The position numbers were made by a program, and so were the translations under genes. DNA of 64,000 nt from Pseudomonas sp. 7SR1 (GTDB lineage Bacteria > Pseudomonadota > Gammaproteobacteria > Pseudomonadales > Pseudomonadaceae), in assembly GCF_900156465.1 (NCBI RefSeq), contig NZ_LT707064.1:5285001-5349000 (forward strand), written 5' to 3'. Under the pieces are notes generated by a model, which had not been told where the DNA came from, did not search any database, and worked only from the letters and a program-made list of their open reading frames with translations. This document shows, piece by piece, positions 37,762 through 47,710 of the stretch. Numbering within the stretch: the first letter of the stretch is position 1; every line of letters begins with the position of its first letter.

Positions 37762-38877
37762 TCAATCCATAAGCCCCCATTCACCCGCCGCCGGATCAGC
37801 CGGTGGCGTGGAGCCCGACTCGGCATGCAATTTCAGACGCAACCGCAGATTGTTCGCCGAGTCGGCATTCTTCAAGGCTTCTTCCTCATCGATTGCCCCT
37901 TCGACCACCAGGTTGAACAGCGCCTGGTCGAACGTCTGCATCCCCAGTTCTTCCGACTTTTCCATGATGGCCTTGAGCTCCCCCAGTTCGTTGCGCCGGA
38001 TCAGGTCGGCCACCGTGGGCGAACCCAGCATGACCTCCACCGCTGCCCGCCGTTGCCCGGCGCGGGTACGCACCAGGCGCTGGGAAACGAACGCCTGGAG
38101 GTTGTTGCCCAAGTCGTTCAATAACTGCGGCCGGCGCTCTTCCGGAAAGAAATTGATCACCCGGTCCAGGGCCTGGTTGGCGTTGTGGGCATGCAGCGTG
38201 GATATCACCAGGTGCCCGGTATCGGCGAAGGCCAGGGCATGTTCCATGGTTTCCCGGTCACGGATCTCGCCGATCAGCACCACGTCCGGTGCCTGGCGCA
38301 AGGTGTTCTTGAGGGCTGCGTGAAAGCTGCGGGTGTCGACACCGACTTCACGTTGATTGATGATCGACTTCTTGTGGCGATGGATATACTCCACCGGATC
38401 TTCGATCGTGATGATATGGCCGCTGCTGTTGCGATTGCGGTAATCGATCAAGGCCGCCAGGGACGTGGACTTGCCTGACCCCGTCGCACCGACGAACAGC
38501 ATCAGGCCCTGCTTCTGCATGATGGTGTCCAGCAGCACACGGGGCAACTTCAGGTCTTCGAAGCGCGGGATATCCAGCTTGACGTTGCGTATCACCATCG
38601 ACACGTCATTGCGCTGCTTGAAGATATTGACCCGGAACCGCCCGACACCGGCCAGGGAAATCGCCAGGTTCATTTCCAGTTCCCGATCGAACTCAAGGCG
38701 CTGTTCGGCGTCCATCAAAGACTCGGCGAGACTGGCGATATCGCCGACCTTGAATGGCTGGTTGCCTAATGGCTTGAGCACGCCCTCGAATTTGGCGCAA
38801 GGCGGCGCGCCGGTGGACAAGTAGAGATCGGAGCCATCCTGGCTCGCCAGGATTCGCAACAAGGGATCGATTTCCAT
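37762..38877 (-). CDS. pilU: Type IV pilus retraction ATPase PilU
   Basis: A 371-residue hexameric ATPase working with PilT in pilus retraction. It begins MEIDPLLRILASQDGSDLYLSTGAPP. Walker A is FVGATGSGKSTSLAAL, the Asp box TIEDPVEYIH, Walker B APDVVLIGEIRD, and the His box GHLVISTLHAHNANQALDR. The C-terminal stretch after residue 340 (HAESGSTPPADPAAGEWGLMD) matches PilU rather than PilT. No pilT is adjacent in the window. Confidence 0.93.
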   Translation of the reverse strand: MEIDPLLRILASQDGSDLYLSTGAPPCAKFEGVLKPLGNQPFKVGDIASLAESLMDAEQRLEFDRELEMNLAISLAGVGRFRVNIFKQRNDVSMVIRNVKLDIPRFEDLKLPRVLLDTIMQKQGLMLFVGATGSGKSTSLAALIDYRNRNSSGHIITIEDPVEYIHRHKKSIINQREVGVDTRSFHAALKNTLRQAPDVVLIGEIRDRETMEHALAFADTGHLVISTLHAHNANQALDRVINFFPEERRPQLLNDLGNNLQAFVSQRLVRTRAGQRRAAVEVMLGSPTVADLIRRNELGELKAIMEKSEELGMQTFDQALFNLVVEGAIDEEEALKNADSANNLRLRLKLHAESGSTPPADPAAGEWGLMD

Positions 38878-38997
38878 GGACTGAAACTTCCGCGAGACAT
38901 CAATGAGACAAGTTGACCCGAACCTGCAATCTTTCAGACCAACCCGCGCTTTCCTTTTTCAGAGAATAGTCGACGCGGCACCACACCCAGGGATTGC

Positions 38998-41538
38998 ATG
39001 ATGAACGCAACACCCGTCGGCAGCGGTACGCAGCATCTGCTCGCCCGGATGGACTGGGCCTCGACCCCGCTGGGCAGTACCCAGACCTGGCCCCGGAGCC
39101 TGTGCACCGCCGTGGACATCGTGCTCCACTCCCCCATGCCGATGAGCCTGTTGTGGGGGCCGCAACGGGTGCAGATCTACAACGATGCATTTTCCCGGCT
39201 GGCCGGTGACAAGCATCCCCAGGCCTTCGGCCAGCCGACCCATGCGGCATGGCCTGAACTGCGAAGCGTGACCGAACCGATTTACCACGGCGTGTCACAA
39301 GGCCGCACGCACACCTGCCGCGACCAGCATTGGCGCCTGCCCTTCGCCGGCCGCCTGTGCGACCTGTGGCTGGACATGACCTACAGCCCCGTACACGACG
39401 AAAGCGGCGCCGTGGCGGGAATCCTGGTGACTGCCATCGAGACCAGTGAGCGACGCCGCCTGGCTCTGGAATTCGAGCGGCGTTCGCAGGCCAGCCTCAA
39501 GGCCCAGCAGGAAAGCGAAGAGCGCCTGCAACTGGCGTTGGCCGCAGCCGACGCGCTGGGGACCTGGGACTGGGACATCAGCGAAGACCGCTTCATCGCC
39601 GACGCCCATTTTGCCCTGCTCCATGGTGTCGATCCGAACCTGGCGCGCCATCTGCCCATCAGCGCCTACCTCGAAGGCGTGCATCCCGAAGACCGGGCCA
39701 TGGTGGCCCGCAGTATTAAGCACTGCATCACCCACGGCAGCGAATACGCCGAGGAGTACCGCCTGCTGCAGCCTGACGGCCAATTGCGCTGGGTATTCGT
39801 GCGCGGCCGTTGCTACAAGGACCGTCACGGCCGACCCAAGCGCTTCCTCGGCGCGGCCCTGGACCTGACCGAACGCAAGCGCACCGAACAGGCCCTGCGC
39901 CAGAGCCAGACCGAGTTGCAGCTGATCATCAATGCCATGCCGGTGCTCATCAGCTATGTGGACCACGAAGAGCGTTTCCGCCTGAACAACAGCGCATATC
40001 TGGATTGGTACGGCCTCACGCCCCAGGAGCTGTATGGCAAGACCATTCGCGAAGTACTCGGCGACGAGGCCTACGCCGCGCGTGCCGAACAGATTGCCGG
40101 CGCCCTGGCGGGCAAACCCTGCAGTTTCGCCGTGCAGACCTCCCACCGCGACGGCCGGCCGCGTCACGCGTTGATCAACTACCTGCCCCGTCATTGCGCG
40201 GACGGTGCGGTGAACGGGTTCTACATCTTTGTGATCGACGAGACCGAACGCAAGAAAACCGAGGAAGCCCTGCGGCACCTCAACGAAACGCTGGAAGAGC
40301 GGGTCATCGCCCGCACCCAGCAGCTGGCCGAAGCCAACCATCGCCTGCAAAACGAGATGTTCGAACGCGAACGTGCCGAAGAAGCCCTGCGCCACGCCCA
40401 GAAGATGGAAGCCGTGGGCCAACTCACCGGCGGCATCGCCCATGATTTCAACAATATGCTGACCGGCATCCTGGGCAGCCTCGACCTGATGCAGCGCTAC
40501 ATCGCCAATGGTCGCGCCGCCGAGATCGGTCGCTTTACCGAAGCGGCCATGTCCTCGGCCAACCGCGCGGCCGCCCTGACCCATCGACTGCTGGCCTTTT
40601 CCCGGCGCCAGTCCCTGGACCGAAAGCCGCTGAACCCCAACGACCTGGTGCGCTCGCTCGAAGACCTGCTCAGCCGTACCACCGGCGACCACATCGTGCT
40701 GAAACTGCAACTGGCCGCCGAGCTGTGGCCGATCAGCACCGATGCCAGCCAACTGGAAAACGCCCTGCTCAACCTGGTGATCAACGCCCGTGACGCCATG
40801 CCCGATGGCGGCGAACTGACCATCGAAACCGCCAACATCTACCTCGACGGCAGCGATATCAGCACCCTGGAACCGGTCAAGGCCGGGGACTATGTGATGA
40901 TCGCCGTCAGCGACAACGGCAGCGGCATGACCCCTTCCGTCATGGCCAAGGCCTTCGACCCGTTCTTCACCACCAAACCCATCGGCCAGGGCACCGGCCT
41001 GGGATTGTCGATGATCTACGGCTTTGCCCAACAGTCGGGCGGGCACCTGAGCCTGGACAGTGTGCCAGGGCAAGGCACGCGGGTGCAGTTGTACCTGCCG
41101 CGACTGCACATCGCTCTCACCGAGCAACCCGCCCAGGCCGTGACCATCGACGCGCCCGCGGCGATGGCCGGGGAAACCGTGTTGCTGGTGGAAGACGAAC
41201 CGGCGGTGAGAATGCTGGTGCTCGATCTGTTGAAAACCCTGGGTTACGCCGCGCTGGAAGCCGAGGATGCCAAGGTGGCCCTGCCACTGCTCGAATCGAA
41301 CCAACGCATCGATCTGCTGGTCACCGACGTCGGCCTGCCTGGCATGAATGGTCGTCAGCTGGCGGAAATCGCCCGTCAGCACCGACCCGGGCTGAAAGTG
41401 CTGTTCATGACCGGTTATGCGCAGAAAGCCGCTGAACGCCAGGGGTTCCTGGATCAAGGCATGGACATGGTGGCCAAGCCCTTCACCCTTGACCTGCTGG
41501 CCAACAAGATTCGGACGATGATCAGCCGCAGCGGCTGA
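38998..41538 (+). CDS. Hybrid sensor histidine kinase with PAS domains and receiver
   Basis: An 846-residue soluble hybrid kinase with no membrane helix. An N-terminal PAS-like sensor (about 20-150) is followed by two PAS/PAC blocks ([13 protein letters not shown], about 180-300; [19 protein letters not shown], about 305-425), a coiled coil ([18 protein letters not shown]), a HisKA domain with [19 protein letters not shown], an HATPase ([28 protein letters not shown]) and a C-terminal receiver with LLVEDEPAV and the acceptor Asp in [13 protein letters not shown]. Tandem ATGs at 38998 and 39001; the second has better spacing to AGGG. Divergent from pilU. Target unknown. Confidence 0.93.
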   Translation: MMNATPVGSGTQHLLARMDWASTPLGSTQTWPRSLCTAVDIVLHSPMPMSLLWGPQRVQIYNDAFSRLAGDKHPQAFGQPTHAAWPELRSVTEPIYHGVSQGRTHTCRDQHWRLPFAGRLCDLWLDMTYSPVHDESGAVAGILVTAIETSERRRLALEFERRSQASLKAQQESEERLQLALAAADALGTWDWDISEDRFIADAHFALLHGVDPNLARHLPISAYLEGVHPEDRAMVARSIKHCITHGSEYAEEYRLLQPDGQLRWVFVRGRCYKDRHGRPKRFLGAALDLTERKRTEQALRQSQTELQLIINAMPVLISYVDHEERFRLNNSAYLDWYGLTPQELYGKTIREVLGDEAYAARAEQIAGALAGKPCSFAVQTSHRDGRPRHALINYLPRHCADGAVNGFYIFVIDETERKKTEEALRHLNETLEERVIARTQQLAEANHRLQNEMFERERAEEALRHAQKMEAVGQLTGGIAHDFNNMLTGILGSLDLMQRYIANGRAAEIGRFTEAAMSSANRAAALTHRLLAFSRRQSLDRKPLNPNDLVRSLEDLLSRTTGDHIVLKLQLAAELWPISTDASQLENALLNLVINARDAMPDGGELTIETANIYLDGSDISTLEPVKAGDYVMIAVSDNGSGMTPSVMAKAFDPFFTTKPIGQGTGLGLSMIYGFAQQSGGHLSLDSVPGQGTRVQLYLPRLHIALTEQPAQAVTIDAPAAMAGETVLLVEDEPAVRMLVLDLLKTLGYAALEAEDAKVALPLLESNQRIDLLVTDVGLPGMNGRQLAEIARQHRPGLKVLFMTGYAQKAAERQGFLDQGMDMVAKPFTLDLLANKIRTMISRSG

Positions 41539-41584
41539 CTTGAGGCATAATCGCCGCCCCACCAACCCTCAGGTCGCCGCTGCA

Positions 41585-41860
41585 ATGAAAGCCCAAGCCC
41601 GCCATATCCTGGTGAAAACCGCCGAAGAGGCCGAACAGCTCAAGCAACGCATCGCCAAGGGCGAAGCCTTCGATGTGCTGGCCAAGAAGTATTCCACCTG
41701 CCCTTCGGGCAAACGCGGCGGCGACCTGGGTGAAGTGCGACCGGGACAGATGGTCGGGGTGATCGATGCGGTGATTTTCAAGAAGCCGCTGCGAGTGGTG
41801 CATGGGCCGATCAAGAGCAAGTTCGGCTATCACCTGGTGCAGGTTTTCTACCGGGATTGA
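41585..41860 (+). CDS. Second parvulin-type peptidyl-prolyl isomerase
   Basis: A 91-residue single-domain parvulin: MKAQARHILVKTAEEAEQLKQ, STCPSGKRGGDLGEVRPGQMV, HGPIKSKFGYHLVQVFYRD. It is a paralogue of the parvulin at 23787-24068 with the same layout and no signal peptide. It lies 43 bp after the hybrid kinase gene, so it may be read from the same transcript. Confidence 0.92.
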   Translation: MKAQARHILVKTAEEAEQLKQRIAKGEAFDVLAKKYSTCPSGKRGGDLGEVRPGQMVGVIDAVIFKKPLRVVHGPIKSKFGYHLVQVFYRD

Positions 41861-41874
41861 AACTCGAACCTGCT

Positions 41875-41902
41875 CCTGTGGGAGCGAGCTTGCTCCCACA
41901 GG
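41875..41902. repeat. REP-like palindrome between convergent genes
   Basis: CCTGTGGGAGC and GCTCCCACAGG arms around GAGCTT, located between the second parvulin gene and the KdgK-like kinase gene. It may act as a bidirectional hairpin. Confidence 0.8.
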
Positions 41903-41918
41903 TACAGTGCGCCACTGG

Positions 41919-42833
41919 TTATTCTGGCATCAACGCCCCGGGCACCTGGATCACTCGGCTCGCCAACAGATGCCCCGCCTCCGCCGCCTCCGCCGCAGTC
42001 CCCCCCAGCAAGCGGCTCGCCAGGTAGGCGGCACTGAATGAGTCTCCCGCCGCCGTGGTGTCCACCACACGCTCGACCCGTTGAGCGGGAATCTCATAAG
42101 ACTTGCCATCGCAACGAATCAGACACGCCTCGGCACCGCGCTTGAGCACCACTTCCGGCGTACCGAACTGCCCATAGGCGGCGAATACCGCGTCAGTGTC
42201 CGCATACCCGAACAGTGCCTGCTCGTCTTCCACCGTCAGCAGGGCCAGTTCCACATAGGGCAGGACGCTGCGATACGCCGCCCGCGCCGCCTCGATCGAA
42301 GCCCAGAGTCTTGGCCGGTAATTATTGTCGAACACCACCTGGGCCCCGCGTCGACGAGCTTCGACCAGGGTTTCGACGAGTTTGCCTCGCCCCTGCTCCC
42401 CGAGCACCGCCAGGGTGACGCCGCTGAAATACAGCACATCGTAATCCGGCAATGCCGCCAGGATCGGTGCGGCGGCCGGCGTGGTGAAGCAATCGCGCAC
42501 CGCCGCTTCGTTGCGCCAGTAGAGGAATCGCCGCTCGCCCGCCGCATCGGTCTGGATGCAATACAGACCCGGCAGGCGTCCAGGCAAGCGCTGGACCCGT
42601 TGCAGGCCGATGTTTTCTTCGGCCCAGCGCTCACACATGGCATCGCTGAAACTGTCGTCGCCCAAGGCGGTGACGTAATCCACCGCGCCCCTGTCACCCA
42701 TGGCGCGGGACAGGTACACCGCGGTGTTCAGAGTATCGCCGCCGAAGCTTTGCAGCAGGCTGCCGTCGGCGCGCTGTTGCAGTTCGATCATGCATTCGCC
42801 GATCAGGGCGATGCGGGGTCTGGGGTGGTTCAT
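41919..42833 (-). CDS. kdgK: PfkB-family kinase, probable 2-dehydro-3-deoxygluconokinase
   Basis: A 304-residue ribokinase-fold sugar kinase. IALIGECMIEL and FGGDTLNTAVYLSRAM form the sugar-binding start, LLTVEDEQALFG is typical of KdgK, and the catalytic anion-hole motif is VVDTTAAGDSFSAAYLASRLL. In E. coli KdgK phosphorylates 2-keto-3-deoxygluconate. Here it stands at the end of an amino-acid uptake and deamination operon, so it may act on a related 2-keto acid; that is inference. Confidence 0.85.
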   Translation of the reverse strand: MNHPRPRIALIGECMIELQQRADGSLLQSFGGDTLNTAVYLSRAMGDRGAVDYVTALGDDSFSDAMCERWAEENIGLQRVQRLPGRLPGLYCIQTDAAGERRFLYWRNEAAVRDCFTTPAAAPILAALPDYDVLYFSGVTLAVLGEQGRGKLVETLVEARRRGAQVVFDNNYRPRLWASIEAARAAYRSVLPYVELALLTVEDEQALFGYADTDAVFAAYGQFGTPEVVLKRGAEACLIRCDGKSYEIPAQRVERVVDTTAAGDSFSAAYLASRLLGGTAAEAAEAGHLLASRVIQVPGALMPE

Positions 42834-42872
42834 GGGTAATCCTGATGGTTCGGTGGTGTCTGCCAGGCCGCT

Positions 42873-42966
42873 ATCGCGAGCAAGCTCGCTCCCACGATGG
42901 CTTGTTGTGAATACAAGCGCTGTGATCGCCTCGATCCCCTTGTTGGGAGCGAGCTTGCTCGCGACA
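42873..42966. repeat. REP doublet (REPIN)
   Basis: ATCGCGAGCAAGCTCGCTCC and GGGAGCGAGCTTGCTCGCGA in inverted orientation within the 154-bp gap between the kinase and deaminase genes. Confidence 0.9.
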
Positions 42967-42987
42967 GCCGCGACTCGATCTCAAGCC

Positions 42988-44205
42988 TTAGAAGCAAGTC
43001 TCCATGCTCTCGATCACCCGCAACTGGTCATCCACCAGGCACCCTACCCGCCATTTGTCGAACGTCAGGCACGGATGTGAAGTACCAAACGAAATGATGT
43101 CGCCCACACGCAGCTCAACCCCCGCCGCCACACTCATGAACGCATGTTGGTCCATCACCGCCGTCACCTTGCAACCGCTGACGTCGTCACCCGCCACCGC
43201 GTCCGACCCGGGCTTGTAGCGCTTGAGCGGCACCGGCAGCCCGGCATCGTAGGCCACGTCGCGCTTGCCCAGGGCAATCACCGCGAAACCCGGCTCCGGC
43301 AGCGATTGCACGTGGGCCCAGACCTCCAGGGCCGGACGCAGGCCTTCGTGCAGGTCGCTGCGCCGTTCCAGCACGCAACACTGCGCTTGCTTGTAGATGC
43401 CGTGGTCATGGGCCACATAGCTGCCGGGACGCAGCACACTGAGGAAACGGCCATGGGCATTGCGGGCTTCGAAGGATTCGGCGATCAGGTCGTACCAGGC
43501 CGACCCCGAAGCCGTGATGATGGGTTTGTCGATGGCGAACGCGCCGCTGTCCTGCAACTGCATCGCCAGGCCCACCAGGGACTCGGCGAATCCGCGGATG
43601 CCGCTGACGGCATGGTCGCCGTGAATCACGCCTTCGTAACCCTCGATACCGGTCAGCGCCAGCGCCGGTTGCGCCTGGATCGCCTCGGCCAGGGCCAGCA
43701 CCTCGGCCTCGCTCCGGCAGCCGCAACGACCGCCCACGACGCCGTATTCGATCATCACGTTCAGCCGCGCACCGCGGGAAGCGAAGTACGCGCCCAGGTC
43801 CGCGACATTGTCGGGATGGTCCACCATGCAGTGGAATTCGAACGCCGGATCGGCCAGCAGGTCGGCAATCAGCGCCATGTTCGGCGTGCCCACCAACTGG
43901 TTCGCCATCAGCACCCGACGCACGCCATGGGCGTAGGCGGCACGGGTCTGTACGGCGGTGGCAAGCGTCATGCCCCAGGCACCGGCCTCGAGCTGGCGGC
44001 GAAACAGCCCGGGGGTCATGCTGGTCTTGCCGTGGGGCGCCAGTTCGGCACCGCTGCCGCTGACAAATGCCTGCATCCAGCGAATGTTGTGCTCCAGCGC
44101 CTCGCGATGCAGCACCAGTGCAGGCAGGCTGACATCACGCAGCAAGTGCTGGCCGACAGTGGCGGCACCTTTTTCGACGACAGCGTCATGGATGGCAGAA
44201 GACAT
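42988..44205 (-). CDS. PLP-dependent amino acid deaminase (DSD1/D-threonine aldolase-like)
   Basis: A 405-residue fold-type III PLP enzyme (alanine-racemase-like N-terminal barrel). The Schiff-base Lys is in LAPHGKTSMTPGLF, followed by GVRRVLMANQLVG. The C-terminal domain carries the zinc-type motif FGTSHPCLTF (H-x-C) of D-serine dehydratase/D-threonine aldolase relatives, with DQHAFM before it. ATG at 44203-44205 with GAGGAG 7 bp upstream. The activity is probably deamination of a D-amino or beta-hydroxy amino acid, which gives an enamine; RidA in the same cluster fits that. Confidence 0.85.
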   Translation of the reverse strand: MSSAIHDAVVEKGAATVGQHLLRDVSLPALVLHREALEHNIRWMQAFVSGSGAELAPHGKTSMTPGLFRRQLEAGAWGMTLATAVQTRAAYAHGVRRVLMANQLVGTPNMALIADLLADPAFEFHCMVDHPDNVADLGAYFASRGARLNVMIEYGVVGGRCGCRSEAEVLALAEAIQAQPALALTGIEGYEGVIHGDHAVSGIRGFAESLVGLAMQLQDSGAFAIDKPIITASGSAWYDLIAESFEARNAHGRFLSVLRPGSYVAHDHGIYKQAQCCVLERRSDLHEGLRPALEVWAHVQSLPEPGFAVIALGKRDVAYDAGLPVPLKRYKPGSDAVAGDDVSGCKVTAVMDQHAFMSVAAGVELRVGDIISFGTSHPCLTFDKWRVGCLVDDQLRVIESMETCF

Positions 44206-44244
44206 GTTCGAACTCCTCACGCGGCCGCGATCAGCCGCGACGAT

Positions 44245-45009
44245 CTATTCATTGATACGACGGGCCAGGTTGTTGGCGCTTTCGATCAGCACCCGGCGGT
44301 AGTCGGCGTAGTTGTTCCTGGCATCGGCCCGAGGGGCGACGATGCACAGGGTCGCGATGGCCACGCCGTCCGGGTCTTTGACCGGCGCGGCGAAGCAGTG
44401 GGTAAACGTGTCGGCGACACTGTCGAAGGAGAAGAAGCCATCGAGGCCGGCCTGGCGGATTTCCTTGAGGAACTGCTCCAGGGGCAGGCGCTCGCCATCC
44501 GGCAGGATGAAGTCGTCGGGATCGATCAGGTCGACGATCTGCTGGTCGCTCAGGTGCGCCAGCAGCAGACGGCCCGAGGCCGTCCAGGGAATGGGCGCGT
44601 TTTCGCCGATGTCCGATGAAATACGGAAATGCCGCTCGCCTTCCTTCATCAGCGCCACGGTGTATTTGCGCCCGTTGAGCAGGCACATCTGTGCGGTTTC
44701 CCGGGTCTGGCGGACGATCTCCTGCAAGGCGTGATCGGCCTCGCGGCTGAGATCGAAGTGCCGCAGGTGCGCCTGTCCGAGAAAATACAACTGGCGGCCC
44801 AGGTAAACGTGGCCTTCCTTGCCCACCGGTTCGAGGATGCGCCGCTCCAGCAGCGACGCCACCAGTTCGTAGACCGTGGACTTGGGGCTGCCGATGCCAC
44901 TGGCAATGTCGTTGGGACGCAGCGGCTGGCCGATTTCCTTGAGGAAATCGAGTATATCGAACGCCCGATCCAGTCCTCGGGCCCGGCGCTTGATGGTGTC
45001 TTCGGTCAT
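44245..45009 (-). CDS. IclR-family transcriptional regulator
   Basis: A 254-residue regulator with an N-terminal winged HTH (RAFDILDFLKEIGQPLRPNDIASGIGSPKSTVYELVASLLERRILE) and a C-terminal effector domain (TASGRLLLAHLSDQQI, GFFSFDSVADTFTHCFAAPVKD, IATLCIVAP). The ATG at 45007-45009 is used in place of a TTG five codons upstream. Embedded in the transporter/deaminase cluster, which it likely controls by responding to its substrate. Confidence 0.9.
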   Translation of the reverse strand: MTEDTIKRRARGLDRAFDILDFLKEIGQPLRPNDIASGIGSPKSTVYELVASLLERRILEPVGKEGHVYLGRQLYFLGQAHLRHFDLSREADHALQEIVRQTRETAQMCLLNGRKYTVALMKEGERHFRISSDIGENAPIPWTASGRLLLAHLSDQQIVDLIDPDDFILPDGERLPLEQFLKEIRQAGLDGFFSFDSVADTFTHCFAAPVKDPDGVAIATLCIVAPRADARNNYADYRRVLIESANNLARRINE

Positions 45010-45068
45010 GTCTTCGGTTCCCAATCAGTTCGCCGCGAGTGTAACCAGACCACGGCCTGTCCACAGCT

Positions 45069-45101
45069 CTTGTGGCGAGGGATTTATCCCCTCGCCACAA
45101 G
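45069..45101. repeat. REP-like palindrome between RidA and IclR genes
   Basis: CTTGTGGCGAGG and CCTCGCCACAAG arms flanking GATTTATCC. It lies just past the RidA stop and may weaken read-through into the regulator gene. Confidence 0.75.
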
Positions 45102-45105
45102 GACC

Positions 45106-45492
45106 TCATTTTTTCCTGTAGGCGATGCAATCGATCTCGACCTTGCAGTCGACCATCATGCTCGCCTGCACGCAGGCCCGGGCCGGGGCGTGCTCGGGGC
45201 TGAAGTATTCGCCGAACACCTTGTTGAAACTCCAGAAGTCACGCGGGTCATCCAACCACACACCGCAGCGCACCACATCCTTGAGCTCGTAACCGGCCTC
45301 TTCGAGGATGGCGATCAGGTTCTTCATGGTCTGGTGCGTCTGCTCGACGATCCCGCCGGCGACGATCTCGCCGTTCACCGCTGGCACCTGTCCGGACACA
45401 TGCAGCCAGCCGTCGGCCTCGACGGCGCGGGCGAATGGCCGTGGCTGCCCGCCACCCGCGGTGCTGCCGGTCCCGTAGCGCTTGATGCTCAT
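45106..45492 (-). CDS. RidA family (YjgF/YER057c/UK114) protein
   Basis: A 128-residue enamine/imine deaminase family member. HVSGQVPAVNGEIVAGGIVEQTHQTMKNL is the typical first half, and ARACVQASMMVDCKVEIDCIAYRKK carries the conserved Arg and the final strand. RidA proteins hydrolyse reactive 2-aminoacrylate-type products released by PLP deaminases, such as the enzyme encoded two genes downstream. AGGAGA precedes ATG. Confidence 0.93.
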   Translation of the reverse strand: MSIKRYGTGSTAGGGQPRPFARAVEADGWLHVSGQVPAVNGEIVAGGIVEQTHQTMKNLIAILEEAGYELKDVVRCGVWLDDPRDFWSFNKVFGEYFSPEHAPARACVQASMMVDCKVEIDCIAYRKK

Positions 45493-45533
45493 CAGTGGTT
45501 CTCCTTGCTTGTCTGAATCAAAAGATCAATGGA

Positions 45534-46325
45534 TTAAAAACGGGTGTTCTTCAGAAATTCCGCCAGGCGCGGTGATTGCGGGCGCTCGAACAGCTCTTTC
45601 GGCGGGCCCTGTTCTTCGATGCGTCCCTGGTTCATGAATACGATCTTGTCGGAAACCTCGAAGGCGAAACGCATTTCGTGGGTCACCAGCAGCATGGTCA
45701 TGCCGTCCTCGGCCAGGCCCTTGATCACGTTCAGCACTTCGCCCACCAGCTCCGGATCCAGTGCCGAGGTGACTTCGTCGAACAACATCAGGCTGGGGTT
45801 CATGGCGATCGCCCGAGCAATCGCCACACGCTGTTGCTGACCGCCGGACAACTGACCGGGAAAATGATTGCGCCGTTCCAGCAGGCCCACTCGGTCCAGC
45901 CACTTTTCGGCCAGGGCGACGGCTTCGTCCCTGGGCAGTTTTTTCACCTTGAGCAGACCCAGGGTGACGTTCTGCAATGCGCTCAGGTGAGGGAACAGAT
46001 TGAACTGCTGGAACGCCATGCCGGTCATCGCGCGATGCCGGGCAATGACTTTCTCGGGGTGGCGCACCCGCTTGCCGTCGACTTCGTCATAGCCGATGGA
46101 TTCGCCGTCGAGCACAATCTGCCCGCCCTGGAATTCTTCCAGCATGTTCACGCAGCGCAGCAGCGTGGTCTTGCCCGAACCGCTGGAGCCGATCAGCGTG
46201 ACCACGTTGCCGCGCTGCATGCTCAGGTCCACGCCCTTGAGCACTTCCAGCGGGCCGTATTGCTTGCGCAGGCCGCGAATATCCAGCAATGGCTGGGAAT
46301 GGGATGAGGTCGAAACGTCAGTCAT
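45534..46325 (-). CDS. Amino-acid ABC transporter ATP-binding protein
   Basis: A 263-residue polar amino-acid-type ATPase. Walker [15 protein letters not shown]-loop [18 protein letters not shown], signature [15 protein letters not shown], Walker [16 protein letters not shown]-loop LLVTHEM. The start overlaps the upstream permease stop by 4 bp, indicating coupling. Energises the importer formed with the two permeases encoded upstream. Confidence 0.95.
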   Translation of the reverse strand: MTDVSTSSHSQPLLDIRGLRKQYGPLEVLKGVDLSMQRGNVVTLIGSSGSGKTTLLRCVNMLEEFQGGQIVLDGESIGYDEVDGKRVRHPEKVIARHRAMTGMAFQQFNLFPHLSALQNVTLGLLKVKKLPRDEAVALAEKWLDRVGLLERRNHFPGQLSGGQQQRVAIARAIAMNPSLMLFDEVTSALDPELVGEVLNVIKGLAEDGMTMLLVTHEMRFAFEVSDKIVFMNQGRIEEQGPPKELFERPQSPRLAEFLKNTRF

Positions 46326-46984
46326 GGCAAGGCCACCCGCTTTTCAATATGCCGACCGAGCAGCTCGATGGCGTAATTGATGATGAAAAAGAGAAAACCG
46401 GCGAACAGGTAAAACTCCAGGGTCATGAAAGTCCGGGCGATGATCTGCTGGGTGCTGAGCAGCAGCTCGGCCACACCGATCACCGACAACAGAGTCGAAG
46501 CCTTGACGATCTCGGTGGAAGAATTGACCCAGGTCGGCAATATCTGCCGCAGCGCCTGGGGCAACAGCACATAAGCCAGGGCCTGGTAGAACGTCAGGCC
46601 AATGGCCTGGCTCGCCTCCATCTGTCCACGGGGCAAGGCCTGCAAGGCACCGCGCACGATCTCGGCCACGTGGGAGCCGCAAAACAGCGTCAGGCCCAGG
46701 ACTCCCGCCTGGAACGCACCGATCTGCCAGCCCAGGGCCGGGGCCATGTAGAAGCAGGCCAGCACCAGCACGAATACCGGCGTGCCACGGATCAGGTCGA
46801 CGTAGAAACGAAACGGCGCGCGCATCCAGGCCCGGCCATAGGTCAGCACCAGGCCGGCAACCAGGCCGATCAAGGTGCCCAGCAAAATCGCCAGCACCGA
46901 ACACTGTACGCTGGTCAGGAAACCGCTCCACAGGGTGTCCCGGGCGACCCACAACTCATGCAACCAACTGGGGGATTCGTACAT
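46322..46984 (-). CDS. Amino-acid ABC transporter permease (HisM type)
   Basis: A 220-residue inner-membrane subunit with about five helices. N-terminal [26 protein letters not shown], the central [19 protein letters not shown] block and the EAA loop region ([31 protein letters not shown]) are characteristic of HisMQ-type permeases. Paired with the second permease 9 bp upstream. Confidence 0.95.
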   Translation of the reverse strand: MYESPSWLHELWVARDTLWSGFLTSVQCSVLAILLGTLIGLVAGLVLTYGRAWMRAPFRFYVDLIRGTPVFVLVLACFYMAPALGWQIGAFQAGVLGLTLFCGSHVAEIVRGALQALPRGQMEASQAIGLTFYQALAYVLLPQALRQILPTWVNSSTEIVKASTLLSVIGVAELLLSTQQIIARTFMTLEFYLFAGFLFFIINYAIELLGRHIEKRVALP

Positions 46985-46993
46985 GGAACACTC

Positions 46994-47656
46994 CTAACGG
47001 CGGATCGCCAGGCGCTGCTCGAAATAGCGCAGCACCATGGCAATGAGGTAACAGGCCGCGACATACAGGGCCGTGGTCACCAGCCAGGTTTCGATCACCC
47101 GGTAGCTCTCCACGTTGATCTTGCGCGCGTAATAGGTCAGCTCCGGCACGGCGATCGCCGCCGCCAGGGAGGTGTCCTTGAACAGCGAGATGAAGTTGTT
47201 CGACAAGGCCGGCAACACGTTGCGCAGCATCACCGGCACCGTGACATAGGCCTTCACCTGCCATTCGCCCAGGCCGATGGCCAGTCCCGCTTCGCGCTGG
47301 CCCTTGTGAATGCTCAGCAGCCCGCCGCGAAACACCTCCGTCAGGTAGGCCCCGGCATACAGCGACAGGGTGATGACGAACGACGGCAGCTTGTCCAGGC
47401 GCACCCCCAGGCTCGGCAAGGCGAAGTAGATCAACAGGATCAGCACCAGGATGGGCGTGTTGCGGATCACCGTGACATACACCGATGCCAGCACCCGCAG
47501 GACACGATGTTTGCTCAGCAGCGCGAACGCCATGGCCAGGCCGATCACGCAACCGATGGCGATCGACACCAGCGCCAGGGAAAGCCCCAGCCCGAGCCCC
47601 GCCAGCAAGGTGTCGAAATCGCGCCAGACGGCGGCAAAGTTCAACTGATAATTCAT
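46994..47656 (-). CDS. Amino-acid ABC transporter permease (HisQ type)
   Basis: A 220-residue paralogue of the downstream permease: LLAGLGLGLSLALVSIAIGCVIGLAMAF, VIRNTPILVLILLIYFALP, and an EAA loop in GQREAGLAIGLGEWQVKAYVTVPVMLRNVLP. It follows the substrate-binding protein gene by 54 bp. Confidence 0.95.
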   Translation of the reverse strand: MNYQLNFAAVWRDFDTLLAGLGLGLSLALVSIAIGCVIGLAMAFALLSKHRVLRVLASVYVTVIRNTPILVLILLIYFALPSLGVRLDKLPSFVITLSLYAGAYLTEVFRGGLLSIHKGQREAGLAIGLGEWQVKAYVTVPVMLRNVLPALSNNFISLFKDTSLAAAIAVPELTYYARKINVESYRVIETWLVTTALYVAACYLIAMVLRYFEQRLAIRR

Positions 47657-47710
47657 GGTCGGCAGTACCTTCGACGGGGCGCCTGGAAGTGGCGCCCCGG
47701 GCTCACAGGG